From Urechis unicinctus (lineage: Eukaryota > Annelida > Polychaeta > Xenopneusta > Urechidae): DNA of 64,000 bases. The stretch spans positions 72,517,617-72,581,616 of the forward strand of contig CM067354.1 of the NCBI GenBank assembly GCA_034190875.2, read 5' to 3'. A program made the translations under genes and the position numbers. This document shows positions 24,940 through 43,300 of the stretch, one piece after another; position 1 is the first letter of the stretch; each line of letters starts with the position of its first letter. The notes beneath the pieces are model-generated. The model made no database searches. It had not been told where the DNA came from and was given only the letters and a program-made list of their open reading frames with translations.

Positions 24940-27035
24940 AAACGCAGCCAGCAATCGAAAACCAAATCAAATGGCCGTTCTAAGCATCATTATACCCTCA
25001 CACAACTACACATTCTATAAATGCCGCTATTGATGGATAGCCTCAAACTGGTGTGCTTATTAGCCTTTGTTCCAAATAACATTGCATGAGTTTTTTGCAG
25101 GTTCAGTGATAACTTGTTTTTCTCAACCGTTCTGATATGTTTGCCATTTCATGGTTTTCAACCATCTCTTGGTCTGCTATGTTTTGATGGCTAATGAAAA
25201 TGTTGCGTCGTCAGCGAACAAGATTGTGTTTAAAGTTTTTGAAACACTTTTTTGAGATCATTGATATGCAATGGAAAGAGGCCGAGGATTGACCCTTGTA
25301 GTTCACCACATATTATTTACTCATTGTTTGATATGGTACCATTGTACTCTCCAAATTGTTCTTTCATTCAATATTGCTCTAATTTTGATTGCAATATTTT
25401 ATGGTTAGCTGTGTCGAATGCCTTTCATAAATCTAGAAATATCACTAGAAAATACTCTTTGTTTTCTACAGCGTTTGTATTATTGTAATAGCCACAGTGG
25501 TGGAACATTCAGATCAATATCTTATTATTCCACACTTATCCAACAATTTTGTTAGACTGATTAATACTTATGGTTCAAATATTTTAAGAATTGTTGGCAA
25601 CACAGAAATTTGTCGAGGATTATTGACGATCTATATACACTCACTTGTGAATAAGGGAACTACCCTTGAAACTTGTAGTTCCATTGGTACAATTCTATGT
25701 TCGAATTATAAATTAATGATATGTGCAAGGGTAGGTTCTATTACAGTAATTACTTCTTCTAACACGACAGTTTTAAGCCCTCCCATCCTTTGGTATTTTG
25801 TTTCTAATTAGCTACTATACTTGTAACCTCATTCTCACATGTTTGTCGAAGAAAGAGGCTAGTTTTGCTTGGTTCTGTCATATAACACATATGTGTTTTG
25901 GGGTCCATATCCTCTATATTAGAAACAGGTAATGGTCCTAAATAATCAAAACCTTCATTAAATTCATTAGTGATAAAAGTTTTATCCTTGATCATTTCCC
26001 TACCAACACAAAATAATTTACTGTTCAAAATTAGTTTGCTTGATACCAATGATATTCCTTATTAGTCTACATGACATTTTCAAATCAATTTTGTGTGTTT
26101 CAAATTTGGATTGATAATAAGCCTTTTCTGCAGGTCGAAGAGTTATCTTAACATAGTTTTGTATTGTTTGTATTTAGTTGCGTCGCACATAATTGGTTGT
26201 TTTCTGTATTTTAGATAAAGTCTATTCCTTACCTTGATACATATTTTTAAAATTATTGTATTTACTTGAATTAAACGAATTGTAATGAAATGGCTTTATT
26301 ATATGGCCTTCTGTAAGTCCTTTATGAAGGAACTAACGCAATCTGAGGGTCTTGCTGATTCATTATCTGCGTCCAATCATGATAAGCCATAGTGTTTTTA
26401 AAATTATGTTTGCCATTGCCCCTAATAAATCTTTGACGTTTTTTCAGGCAGACCATTGATGATTGTATGCTGCATCATGTTATTACATCAAATATTATCA
26501 ATAAGGGTTGCGGAATATCCTGTTATTCGTGTAAGCTTTGTAATCAGCGATCAGTATGAGAGAGAAAATTCTGTGGTGCTGTCATGTTTTTGAAATCTAA
26601 GAAAATCAATGTTGAAGTCACCTATGAAGCGACTTGTTTTCTTTTTCTTTTTGATTTTTTAATATTTTGCCATTATCAGTAAACAGATGTATATCAGTAT
26701 TTGGTGGTCTATAAAATAAACCTACTATGATGTTGTGTACATGTCCTAAGCTTGACCGTCCATCTCAACCAAGATACATTCATTATAATCGTTAGACAAT
26801 TCAAGATCATTTTGTCTTTTCCATATTACATCATTCTTTATGCATAAACTGACCCCACCCCTTGTTCTAATCGATTTATATTTACCTAAACATTTATATC
26901 ATGAAATTCATATAGATCAATGGTATTTTCATTATGCAAAGTTTCACTCAATCCAATAATCGTGAAATTTATATTCAAACATTGTAAGTAATTCTGCAAA
27001 TTAGAAAAATTCATTCATTTGGTCATTGTCTGTAA
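24940..27035 (-). mobile_element. Degenerate non-LTR retrotransposon (CR1/jockey-group LINE): endonuclease and reverse transcriptase
   Basis: Read right to left on the minus strand, with many stops and frameshifts, the order is that of ORF2 of a CR1/jockey-type LINE. Endonuclease signatures come first: TIIGLSETLHNENTIDLYEF (about 26960-26900), NIIVGLFYRPPNTDI (about 26735-26690), FIGDFNIDFLRF (about 26625) and TRITGYSATLIDN (about 26530). A basic linker follows (RNRLYLKYRKQP, about 26230), then KTFITNEFNEGFDYLGPLPV (about 25985). Reverse transcriptase motifs follow: RQISVLPTILKIFEP (about 25610), LDLxKAFDTANHKIL (about 25435), LQGSILG (about 25295), FADDATF (about 25215) and LSLNLQKTHAMLFGTKAN (about 25110-25060). 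Similarity ends near 24950-25020; no poly-A tail or target duplication was identified. Confidence 0.9.
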
Positions 27036-27578
27036 GAATAACCTGATATCCCGTCAATGCAATGCATACCAAGCGGGCAGACTCATCGCAAGCCAGTGAA
27101 TCAACAAGCAAATCTGAAATATTTCGCAGTGAATCACCAGCCTTGTGGACAGTATTAATATGTTATGTGTTGCAATGCCTCAAGTCGATATTTGCAAATG
27201 ACAGTTGAGAGGCTATCATACTCACGGAGAAAATTCATCGATATAATGTGATGATTGAGGTGTGTGTTCTTTTGGCACACATTGTCGCCATATTGCGCTA
27301 GAATTGTGCAGTGTAACGTGTGCCCATAAAACACTTCATTTATATAAAATGAAACAAGACACGGTTGCATAATCAGGCTAATAACCACATGCAACTGTAT
27401 GAACGGCACTGTAAGGGACTTACGTATGGTTATTAGAAGTGCCTATCCAAAGAACTATTACCCCCAAAAAGAAGCTATTCTGTCCATGTATCCGACGTAA
27501 AAGTGTGCGCTTTCGTAAGTGGACATTACAGATGAGTGCGACGTATCGAACGACCATCTCATGAATAATTAATCCGCG

Positions 27579-27586
27579 TGACGTCA
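27579..27586. promoter_or_regulatory. CRE-type palindrome TGACGTCA
   Basis: A perfect TGACGTCA lies in a locally CpG-containing stretch about 55 bp upstream of the ATG at 27640. It matches the CREB/ATF consensus. Other copies at 13023, 36048 and 45190 lie in non-promoter contexts, so the motif alone is weak evidence. Confidence 0.3.
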
Positions 27587-27639
27587 GACCCGGCATTGTT
27601 TTTGTTGCGAGGTGCGATATGCGTTACGATTAACGCCAA

Positions 27640-27882
27640 ATGGCTGCTGGCTATTTCGCGATTTCATTACTTCTGGAGAGAGACGAAGAGACATACCATT
27701 GTTGCTTCGGCGGGGCAAATATCGAAACAGAAATAGGCGATTCAGACGCATCTGATTCAGTAAATAATGAAGCCAGTGATGCCACTGCTGCGTCTGGGAC
27801 GGGTCTGACTCAGGAGGGTTATCCTGCCCAGGACATAGGACATATAATGTGTTGTAATGCAAACAATCGAACGCTGTTGTAA
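27640..27882 (+). CDS. Possible 80-residue acidic protein or first exon, unidentified
   Basis: The open frame starts MAAGYFAISLLLERDEETYH, with G at +4. It continues through an acidic, Ser/Asp/Ala-rich stretch (SDASDSVNNEASDATAASG). The opening looks like the N-terminus of a nuclear or transposon-derived protein and the upstream CpG/TGACGTCA context is promoter-like. I see no domain and no matching downstream exon. The opposite strand is also open here (27584-27925), so either reading may be chance. Confidence 0.25.
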   Translation: MAAGYFAISLLLERDEETYHCCFGGANIETEIGDSDASDSVNNEASDATAASGTGLTQEGYPAQDIGHIMCCNANNRTLL

Positions 27883-28559
27883 TCAATTGAAATATTTGTT
27901 CAAACATATCATAAATATTTACCATTGGATTGGTGGGTGCCTGTTGAACACCAAAGCCACCGTAGGTAATTTATTGACAAAAGTTACACGAATGTTTAAA
28001 TAAATCTCAACTCTTGTTAACACAAAGCAAATAGTATACAGCAGAGTTTTGCAAATAATTCTGAACGCAATCCAGCCACCCAGATTCTTTAGAGACAACT
28101 TCTGCCATACCTTACCATTTCATATATAAATATTCAGCAGAGTACCAAGAAGCAAAACTGATGATAGAGGAGATTCACAGTTTAATGGCCAAACCTTTTA
28201 ACACTCTCTGTGTGATAGAAACAGGAGAAACGAAGAATATAGCTTTTGAAAAAAGATCCGGCGCAAATCGGCAAACGACTACTTTAATCGTTTCACGTGA
28301 CCATTTGCGTATGATGCACATACAAGACAGATAACTTTATATAACTGCATGACAAGATGGTACTGTTCTAAGCCATGATTGATGGGGAATTATGTCCTCA
28401 GAGAGCTTAAATCCATTCTATGTTAAATTTGGAATGATACAACTGCGTTTGTGTCATCGATTTATCGTGGAAAGTGACATGAATAGCGATAACCCCGAAC
28501 TGACAGTTAATAAGCCAGCGAGAAATGATGATATTACCAAGTGACCAAATACATGTTAG

Positions 28560-28790
28560 AATGATAGAGCGTGCATAAATGAATAAATGAAAGGGTTGGT
28601 CATCTAATGAATATATGATCGAGTGAGCCGGTGAGGGAGTAAACAAACAAGTGAACACACGAGTGAAGGAATAGCAGGATCGGAGAGTGGGCACGCGATT
28701 GAGGGAATGAGTGAGTGAGAGAGTGAGTGAGTGAACAAAAGAATGAGTGAACGAATTCATGAATGAATGCCGTGTAACAAATTGAGTGAG
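28560..28790. repeat. Imperfect GAGT/GAAT tetranucleotide tract
   Basis: Repeated GAGTGAGT, GAATGAGT and GAACGAAT words dominate. The long open frame on the opposite strand with repeated THSF/SLTHS words is a by-product of this repeat, not a gene. Confidence 0.85.
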
Positions 28791-29984
28791 AAAGGCGGTT
28801 TATGAGCTTGCAGCAACAGCTTAGATTTTTCTATTGATGGACGGGGGAAGTATGCTTCGACCGGTAGTCAGCAAAGCATCCACGAACATCTTCTCAAGTT
28901 CACCTATCTACAATGGTCAGCACGATGTTTGAAAAGAGCCGTGACCAAGGTCCAGGTAACACCGAAGTCAGCTGATAATCTTGTCAGAGCTCCGTGACCC
29001 GCTAAAACTGCTGTATTGGTCGATCCAGTGAGGGATCATTCTGAATAAAGGCTCAACAGAATACGGAGTAAGCACATATGCGCATTCAGACAACCAAGCG
29101 GGGTATGGGTAACAAATGTCCTTCATGCGCCGTGGCTTTTTATGAAGTGGATTGGACATGCTATACTGTATATTTCCTGGGATAAAAACATCATAATTCA
29201 GTATATATGATGGATATTTAGTCACTATCTGCATTTCACGTACCTTTCCATTTGTTTTTAGGTGAGTTTGGGAAAAACGTACCTGCTGATTGTAGTTCAA
29301 ACATGTTTTACCTGGTTTATGCTGAGAGGTGCTTATCGATTAGTGATATAAGAACACATGTAAGTGTAATGCGTTTTTAACAAACATATAAATGTTGACA
29401 GTATATCTTCTTTTGATTGGCAGGCAAACAATGTAAGCGACTGCTGTATCTTTCTACCAGCGTTCATCTGGCCATGAATAGCTTTATCGACTATTTTTGT
29501 CTCCACAAGCTAAAAGTTATTTCATATAAGGATGTTGTATGTTTTTAAACCTGGAACATCATATAGCCAGATAGTTATGTAAATAGCCATCTGTACGAAC
29601 CCAGAGAACAACATCGTCTCTCCCAACTTATTCATTCATAGGGTTTTTCCCCAAACAACAATTATATTTGTGATAGAATCTCTTTCAAGTCAGCTGCTTA
29701 ATCCCCAGTGTGTTCATAAATAACAGATATAAGGCCGGGATAAATATTGGCGTATTAGCCTCATTGATAGTAAGTTTTCATTCATTCATTTGCGATTGTG
29801 TTTAGGTACCCAAGTCTCAGTCCATCATGCGAGAGCACTAATTCTGTTTAGCTGGTGATTTTATCCAATTTGGGTGGTGAATAAAGTTATCTTGGAAAAG
29901 AGCCCCAAATATACAGATACAATTATCCAATTATTGCCTCATCTGGCATTGGACATTTCACAATACATTTTACAGGTGATAGTT

Positions 29985-31340
29985 TATTCAAATACGATCA
30001 TTTTTGTTAGCGTAGTAAGTCAAGGTATCGTTGATATAGCCCACATGGATGGTGTAACGAGTCGCTAAATGCACTCAATCATTGGACAGTTTTCTTTTCC
30101 AATAAAAAGATACATCTATGATGTTGAGCAATTTTGTCAGGTTCTGAAATCATGGTTTTAAGTAATACCCATTCAGACAGATTGCAGGCTGGCTCCGGTG
30201 GAGAAGTCAATGTCAGCATGGAAAATGTTACTAACTTATCAAACATAAATTATGGCCGAGTTATTACACATTTCATGTATGTTATTCGGATTGAATTGGA
30301 GAGGCAGGCCAATCAATGTGAGTCGTGCAGCTCCGCAATCATATATTGTGTCTTTGAATGGTTGATCAAATCGTGAAACGTATATAATGCTAGATAGAAC
30401 AAGAGGCTCATTATTTCGTTGTTTTCACATTCATGAAAGCCGTGATTGGACCATGCACGCATTCACATAGCTGTTTCAATGAAATGTCTGCCAACAGATC
30501 ATGCTATCCAAACGATAACCTTATTTTGGACGAAACATTTAGTGTCACTGATCCGAAGAAAAGCACATTATTGAATCGAGACTGCGAGGCTCCAACGCAG
30601 TTGTCTAACATTGTCGATGTGCGAGATGTAAAGCAATGTGATGTCTAACATTTATAGCATGTGGTCACATTGGCGACCATTTCTATGCTACACCATCCAA
30701 GTTGAGTGGGTCCTGACTGCGAGATAATTGGGTCCCTCTGGGATCAAATTTGATTTGCGCGGTGAAGGTTTTCATGAATATAAGAAGAAACATATCACGC
30801 AAAGTTGGATGCTTTTGCAACTACGATAATACACCAATAATGGTCAAACCGGTCACGAAGGATTAAGTCTACAATATGGCGCGCGTGTAAAGATAGACAC
30901 ACTCAGTGCATTACCGTGACGTCATAAATGCTTATATGAGGATAGCCGATACCATTCCATTGATATTATTGACTCCGCCTTTTCCAATGCTTTCAATGAA
31001 GTCCTATGCATGCGACCGGAAATTTGCGCATGGCCTTACTGACTAGGCATTGATCGGCAAAAGAAGGCTTGCAACCACACGTCACATCATAATTATAATG
31101 ATTTCTACAAATCAAACCATGACAAAGCCACAATAAAGCCTTATGTGTTGTCTATTTAATCTTATTTATGTCAGCTCAATACGATCTTCACTAAAAGGCA
31201 ATTAGAAGACGTTGCAATAGCGTCCACAAAATCACACCTTTACACGTGTCTGATATTAAACACAAAGCGGACATCTTTTAGGGAAGACGTTGTACTGTTG
31301 TTTATATTGTCTAACTGGTTCTATGCCTAGTACTTTACGT
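29985..31340 (-). repeat. Right inner inverted-duplication arm, part 2
   Basis: This is the inverted partner of 19600-22085. The match ends near 29985 at the central-spacer side and near 31340, beyond which the right arm continues into the long TA microsatellite and the fusion gene. That stretch, about 31340-36050, is missing from the left arm. No coding capacity is conserved between the two copies. Confidence 0.85.
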
Positions 31341-31369
31341 TTTCTGATATCAAAGGCGTGTGTGTCTGG

Positions 31370-31885
<516 letters not shown>

Positions 31886-31940
31886 ATATTTTTTGTGTGT
31901 GTGTGTATGTTTGTTTTATTGTCGATGTGTGTCCCCGTGA

Positions 31941-32790
31941 TCATTGACGACTGTGTAGCGATTAAGACTCACAAATCCCTCTTGAAACAGATTATGATTA
32001 ATTAATCTGGCATTAATATTAATGCATGTCATGTCATGTATTCAACAAAATTTCCTTCATATGCATCCTCGTTACTACCCATGACATCGCCGTCGTGTGC
32101 ACCAAACACTCTGTGATAATCCCACCGAAGCAAGACACAGAAGATGTCGAGGTCAGCGCCCTCATTGGTGATAAACATGTCATAAATATAAACATATATA
32201 TAAATACGTACATACGTGTATATTTACATATATACATGCATATAAACACTAACATATACATTAATTATTTATGTATGTGTATATATATTGTTAGCAAAGG
32301 AAGTACTTTAAATTACCTTCGTTTTCATACATCTATTAATCGACACAAATGACTACCTTAATTCAGTTTTGTTAACCACGCAAACAATCACCTTTGGTTC
32401 AATTTCAACGGATTATTGTGTGCCATCTCATGCCATTAAAAAGCTTGTCGCCCATTATTAGGAGAAAAAAGCGGATGTCAGTTTACCCATTTTATCATAA
32501 AGATAGTTAATGGAATGTGACAGTACTACTAGACATGAATCAGGGACTAAAGCAGACTGGATCAGTCAGTAGAAACACTTAGTTTACAACTTTAAAGATT
32601 ACAAGTGATTCTTACAAAGAAATTACAACCTACACAAGTGGTAATCACATTTTAATGTCGCGAAATTTACTGGTAATACCAAATAAATGATACGATGTTT
32701 GACAGGTAATGCGCATGAATTCCGTTGTATTGATACAGGTATCTCTGCTTAAACGTCATCAATATTCCATTTGTAAACTTTTGACAAGAG
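31941..32790. other. Sequence downstream of the fusion gene's polyadenylation signal
   Basis: No gene recognised. A short more GC-balanced stretch at 32040-32180 has open readings on both strands without a visible domain. Confidence 0.35.
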
Positions 32791-32796
32791 TTTATT
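32791..32796 (-). terminator. Polyadenylation signal AATAAA of the fusion gene
   Basis: A canonical AATAAA on the minus strand lies 238 bases past the stop codon of exon 8. It is consistent with a short 3' UTR and supports exon 8 as the last coding exon. It is a six-base motif in AT-rich DNA, so chance occurrence is possible. Confidence 0.5.
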
Positions 32797-33033
32797 GGCT
32801 GCGAAAAGAAACACAAGCAACTATGACATCAGAGTAAGCCGCAACAAATATGCATGTAATATCTAAAAAGTGACATGTTACAGAATGCCACAGACCCGTA
32901 TGCAGCATGTATAAGACAATCACTCGAACAATTACCACCGGAGTGTTTTTAAAAAATGCCAGCGAACGCATCACATTATTTAACAATTGTTAAATTAAAC
33001 GACGCGCGTAGAATTATCGGTAGGTTTGTAACA

Positions 33034-37613
<4,580 letters not shown>

Positions 37614-38900
37614 ATATCCACGTGTTAGGTATGTACTGCTAAACAGGCATCGCTAATCCGCTCAGTTGTTGTGCTGATGCACTCGATGGGCTCATTGCAT
37701 GTGTGAAACATGAGCCCGTTCATGTCGTCTGTTCTTTAGTATCTATTCTGGCGCCTGACGGCGCAATATGGCGGCATCGATTTAACACACATATGGTCAA
37801 TTAAACCAACCAACTAAACGCGTTTTGTATTGAGCGTATCACTTTGCCTACATTCTATTTGGTATTCAGTGTATGTTTTACACATCACATTAGCTTCTTC
37901 TTGCTTGTCTGCACGCTAGCTACACACGAGCAAGTCGACGGCACGTGTCGGACCAAACCCGGTCTGACATCGGAATAGTCATTTCGAATATTGATCAAGT
38001 TATAATGACAATAACGGTTTTCGGGTGAGCAGCTTCGTGGAACATAAAGCTAATTCCTCAGTGCATCCATAATTTAGCGAATAGTTGTGTGAGCATTGTT
38101 GTGAAGTTATCAGGGGTGGCATTGCCACTTTCTTGTCAGAGGCAAGAGCGGCTTTTGCAGCGTCTAAGAAGTCTGCAAATTTCATCAATATTTGATTTGC
38201 TTGTCACTATCTCAAGTGGCGACTATGAGTTACAACAAGAAATAGCTGGTATGATTTACGAATGGTAATGCAGGGTACATAAGGTGGTTATACATGCAGC
38301 AAATATCGCACGAATGCAGGAAATTAAATGATAGATTGGTGTAATGTTAGGAGAGATGTAGCAATGGGTCCCCATGTGTATTAACCCGCCCGATCGACTC
38401 TATTATGCACGTTTAGCTTTCTCAATGAAAGGAAACACCATTAGCTAGATCAAAGGCCAACAGATTAACAGCCGTAACCCTGATGTAGTGAGCGTCTATC
38501 CCCAGAATCGCGAGCAGTCAACATCAACGGAAGAGTTCTTTGTGTAAAAGCGTCCTCTGCGCACCGACGGAAGTGTTTCCGGTTTACTTTGATTTGTCAG
38601 TAATGTTGCAATCGCCGTTATTTACTGTGTGGTTCTACGTCGGCAAGGTGAGAGTCATCAGAAGAAACACTGAGCACCTTTTCAGTAAGTCCGGACACTT
38701 GTTTTCCCGCCAGTATTATTGTGATGAAACGCCTAATGAGTTCAAATTATGCTGTCATATTTGTCATTGAACCTAACTGGAAATGTTTTTCTATAGATCA
38801 CAGGATAAGTTGATTGGCCACAAATAGAAATAAGCTATTTCCAGCAATATTTACTGAGAGAATGTGTGAATATTGTGAGTTTGGTTGCCATGTAACATCT

Positions 38901-39097
38901 ACACTATTAGATGCTACAGACGTACAACACCTCCAATATCACCAAACCCTACATCATTAGTTGCTACAGACTTACAACACCTCCAATATCATCAGACCTT
39001 ACATCATTAGTTGTTACAGACTTACAACACCTCCAATATCACCAAACCCTACATCATTAGTTGTTACAGACTAACAACACCTCCAATATCACCAAAC
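38901..39097. repeat. Four tandem copies of a 50-bp unit
   Basis: Units start at 38901, 38951, 39001 and 39051 with exact 50-bp spacing. Each opens ACATCATTAGTTGCTACAGA (or a close variant) and ends with CTCCAATATCACCAAACC. The array begins immediately where the inverted homology with the left arm ends. Confidence 0.95.
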
Positions 39098-39524
39098 AAC
39101 ACATGACACAGTAAACTTGCCAAATCAGAAATAAAACCAGGCAGCATCTTTAATGTAAATGCCATCATTTTGTATCCACAGAATCCTGTTAATATGGTTG
39201 CCCTGCGTTCTTGTCATTTTTATGCACGCTCCCGCTCACATTTTTTGGGGGATGGTTAACGAAAGCGTCGGTCGTACTTAATTGTCAAGCAATAACGCAT
39301 TCCTGTATGGTTCGATATATGTTACATAATAATGGTTGAAAGAAAGTGGTGCATACTACTCGCGCTCTGATCCTTTCTCAAATTACCTTGCCATGGAAGA
39401 ATAAAAAGACTACCGACTTTTGTAACTGATAAGGGGCTTTAAGGCGGTTATACTTAATAAATAGAGCACACTGCTGCAATATATATCTGAACTGAATTAT
39501 CCAATATGTGTCCACAGCAGTCGT

Positions 39525-40375
39525 TTTTTTCACCTACACTGTATGCCCAACCAACCTACCCCACATACACTACATGCCCCACCCACCTACCCCACATACA
39601 CTACACACCTACGCGGCATGCCTTAACCAGCTACACCACATGCCCTACCAAGCTACACCCTGTACACCACACACTTACCCGGCATGCCCTTCATTGCTAT
39701 ACAACATGCCCTACCCACCTACACCCTATACACCACCCAACTACCCGACATGCCCAACCAACCTACCCCAGATTCCCTATTCATCTATTCAACATGCTTT
39801 CCCGCCTATCCCATATGGCTGATCCAACTGCCTAGCTTACCCTACCCACCTATCCCTCCAGCCGCACCCACCTGCCCCACATGCCTTTCAACCTACCCCA
39901 TATGCCTCATCCACCCGCACCCACGAACACCACATGCCCTACCCAGCTACACCACATGCCCTACCCACCTACACCATATGCCCTACCAACCTATCCCACA
40001 TACCCCACCCACCTACACCTCATGCCTTACCCACCAACCCAACCTAACTCACCCACAAACACTACATGCCATACCGACCTACCATGCATGCCCAGCCCAC
40101 CTATCCCCTGGCTGTACCACATGCACCACTTGCCCTACCCTTGTGCCCCACTTACCTTACCCATATGCCCCACATACCATATCCACCTTCCTTGCATGTC
40201 CCACCCACCTGCTCCACATGTCCTACCCACCTGACTCGCCTACCATACATGCCCTACTTGCTCTACCTACCTGACCCATCTGTCCTCCCACCTGCCCAAC
40301 ATACAATATCCACCATCCGTACATGACCCGCCCACCTGCTTCACATGCCCTACCCACCTACCCCTACCTCGGGCA
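39525..40375. repeat. C-rich degenerate minisatellite (CCTACCCACCTACACCACATGCC-like)
   Basis: About 850 bp is built from ACCCACCTACC, CCACATGCC and CCATACACC words on the plus strand, with strong strand asymmetry (C/A-rich). All three plus-strand frames stay open for long distances and give Pro/Thr/His/Cys-rich readings, typical of repeat DNA. No protein is claimed. A short inverted relative lies at 7440-7565. Confidence 0.9.
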
Positions 40376-43300
40376 TAATAGATGTTGTTTGCCTATTCAT
40401 CCAGACCAGCCATTGTTTGCGTCTGAATGGTTTATGTCCCTGCACATTACCATCTCTCTTACAGACAGTGTGACAAGAATAAGTGAAAGGATTATGAAGG
40501 GTGTAAACAAGTCTAAGCATGCGCGCAGAAAGAAGGTTAATTGAACAACATAATGTATGAAAAATATACAACATTGTTTGAAGCATGTAGTAAGTATGGA
40601 AGGAGCTACTAATCACACTTACGTCGTTATTTATGGCAAGATAATTGAGAGTTTCTGTAGGTTTTTACGTCATCCACATACAGGTTTGACATGAGCCCGT
40701 GCTATGGCGTTATGAGCGAATGATGGTGCTACTCATTCCAATCATAGACTTATTGTCAAACATGAGTTATGGATCTGTTAATTTATGTTTAGGGTCCTTG
40801 TTGGAATGTTACTATCTCTGTACAGCATTATGATATTTTTCTCAAGAACATTTACACGCTCCCAATCACCATTGACGCTTTTCGCTCGTCAGCGTCTTTG
40901 TATGAATTTCTCTAAAACCTCACACGATTTGCGTCTCTGACGACGATGTAACTCCTTTCTCTCTCTTTCAGGTGCTTTATGACTAGACGTAAATGTGAGC
41001 CTATTGTAAACTCTATAATGGTGTGGCGTTGATAATCAGGTTATGGCTTGCATAATACATAAAGGGGGCGAGTAGGGGGTGGGTAGAAGTAATGGCTTTG
41101 GAGATTATTTGTATATTGAACTACAAATATAATTATTACTTTGTACGCACTCTTTTAATAACTGTTTTATTCAATACCGGGCAACTATTTTACCACAAAT
41201 AAAACCCTCATTCCTCATGTGCCATTTCTGATGTTTTTTATGGAATAATGAATGTTTAAATGGTAATTTAGTATTTCAGCAGCATGATGATGCGTTCATT
41301 TAACCAAACAAATTTATATTGTCTATTTTGATTAAACCATGGCTTGTTACTGTTTCATCTATAATCATCTATTAAACTAATTCCACTGGGTAAGAATGCG
41401 GTTCTACTGTGAAATTTTCCCTCAATCCTGTGATCTACCTTGTTCGATACAACCGCTGCAGAACAGAAAGTTCTGACCGTAAGCACATGTGTTGATATAT
41501 CATAACTTCTAAGCTGCAATCAGGTGCTGAACAACATTGCATTGTATAAACAGCACAAACAAAGAAGAATGTAATCGACCAGACCATACTTAGATAGATG
41601 TCACTGTGGTATGTTGCCGGATATCTTTAATGGCGTTCCACGTTAACTAAGAGCAATTTTGCATTGTAAGTTTATTACATCAACTGTTCATAGGATGCAT
41701 GTCATAAGACAATGAGAACGTTGGACCTGTCGCCGATCTTTCAAAACTCTCTTTGGCGGTATGATACATATGTGCGTTGCCGTGGTTTTGCTTAAAAAAA
41801 TAACACTACATACAAGGAATAGCGTTCACTGCAAGTCCTACCGGTTATAACTCCCAGGTAACATACCGATACCAAAGCGACCAACTACTTATCACCAAGA
41901 AGGTATAGGCACGCGAACAATAGGAAGAACGCCTCGCAGAGCTGTATAGTCGATTCAACTGCAAAGATAATTATTAGTTGCGCAAACCATTTTAGAACAG
42001 TGGCTACAAATCTCAGTTATTTAACACCGGATATGGTCCAGAGGGAAAGCAATGATGTCATTGGGTGACGCTAGCTACCATCTCTATCATTCATCTGCGA
42101 TTACTTTTTGTGCTGTCTCCACATACCATTGATTCAAGACAGCAGGATTATTTGGTCGGCCAAGGATACAATTCTATTTGCTCAGGGAATTATGTTTTCC
42201 CTGAGATCAAAAGAAATAATAAGAATTTCGCTGTCGATATTTTTAAACCTTGAACAATACAACTGTTAGTGTTACGTACGACGTGAACAACAACGTCAAT
42301 TACACATCTTGCAGTTACATATTTTATCATATATGTGAGTCAACATGATACGGAAATGCATGTTATTAGGATGTTACCATTCTATACAAACAGAATTGAC
42401 GACATGAATTGTTCAACTGCTAATCCAGCATGAATGTGTGCTCATTACGTGATTTATCTGCCTATTGGGTTTGCAATGTCAACAAGGCTTTTTATTCACA
42501 CTATCAATGTTTAAAAGCTCACCGCAGCCAACTGTGCGTATAGATAAAAGTTATATGTAAAAAAAACCGCCAGCCCAGTGCAATTCCCCAGGGAAAAAAC
42601 TGATCCCTTTTCTTCAGTTATATATGGAGAATAACCGTATAAAGGGCAGCCATGATAGTTTCAAAGCCGCTCAAGCCAATTATACAATTCGTCACATGTT
42701 CTGTCTATCTACGCAGCAGTTGAACTACAGGCAAGACCTTGCACGTAGTTTCACCACTGAACAGTCGGTCATAGTCATAACTTCGTATAATGTGTCACCA
42801 GTTTAGCATAGACGTATCAGTGGCGGTAAATGTACTTGGTAAAACCACGTTGTCATGAGCTGCACTGCCTTCTATATCTCTTTATTCCTTAAGCTTGACG
42901 GATGAATGATGTATGTTTCTGAACACGGTGTTTTGCAACGAAGTATAAGCACTTGCCGGTATGGTGTTCGCAGCTAATAAGAGTCGAAATAATATTTCTA
43001 ATTCCTCAACATGGTGCCCATACGATGCTCAACTCGACTTGCCTCTGTTTGGAGCAGCAATAACACCATTGACGCATATACTTACTAAATGAGCAAATAT
43101 AGAAATCGTGCTGCTATGCAATATTTCTATATTTACTATATTTCCGTTTAATATGAACGAACATCTTCCCATTTTCTCTCTGCAAAGGTTAATCCACTTA
43201 GGTTTTGCATGAGCTATAAGTTGAGAGACAATTGTTATAGCATAAATATGGCTGGCCATGTTAACATTTTGTCTGAGGTCATGTGCACTGACTCGCAGAT

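Larger units (their letters stand above)
27036..29984. other. Central spacer remainder
   Basis: It lies between the LINE and the right inverted arm. It contains a possible short first exon at 27640-27882 and a GAGT-rich tract at 28560-28790; otherwise nothing recognisable. Confidence 0.35.

Noticed and set aside
28407..28760. 117-residue minus-strand frame with THSF/SLTHS repeats
   Set aside because: Derived from the GAGT repeat; no domain.
39506..40326. Overlapping Pro/His/Thr/Cys-rich open frames up to 196 residues
   Set aside because: All three plus frames are open because the C-rich minisatellite lacks stops; this is not protein-like constraint.
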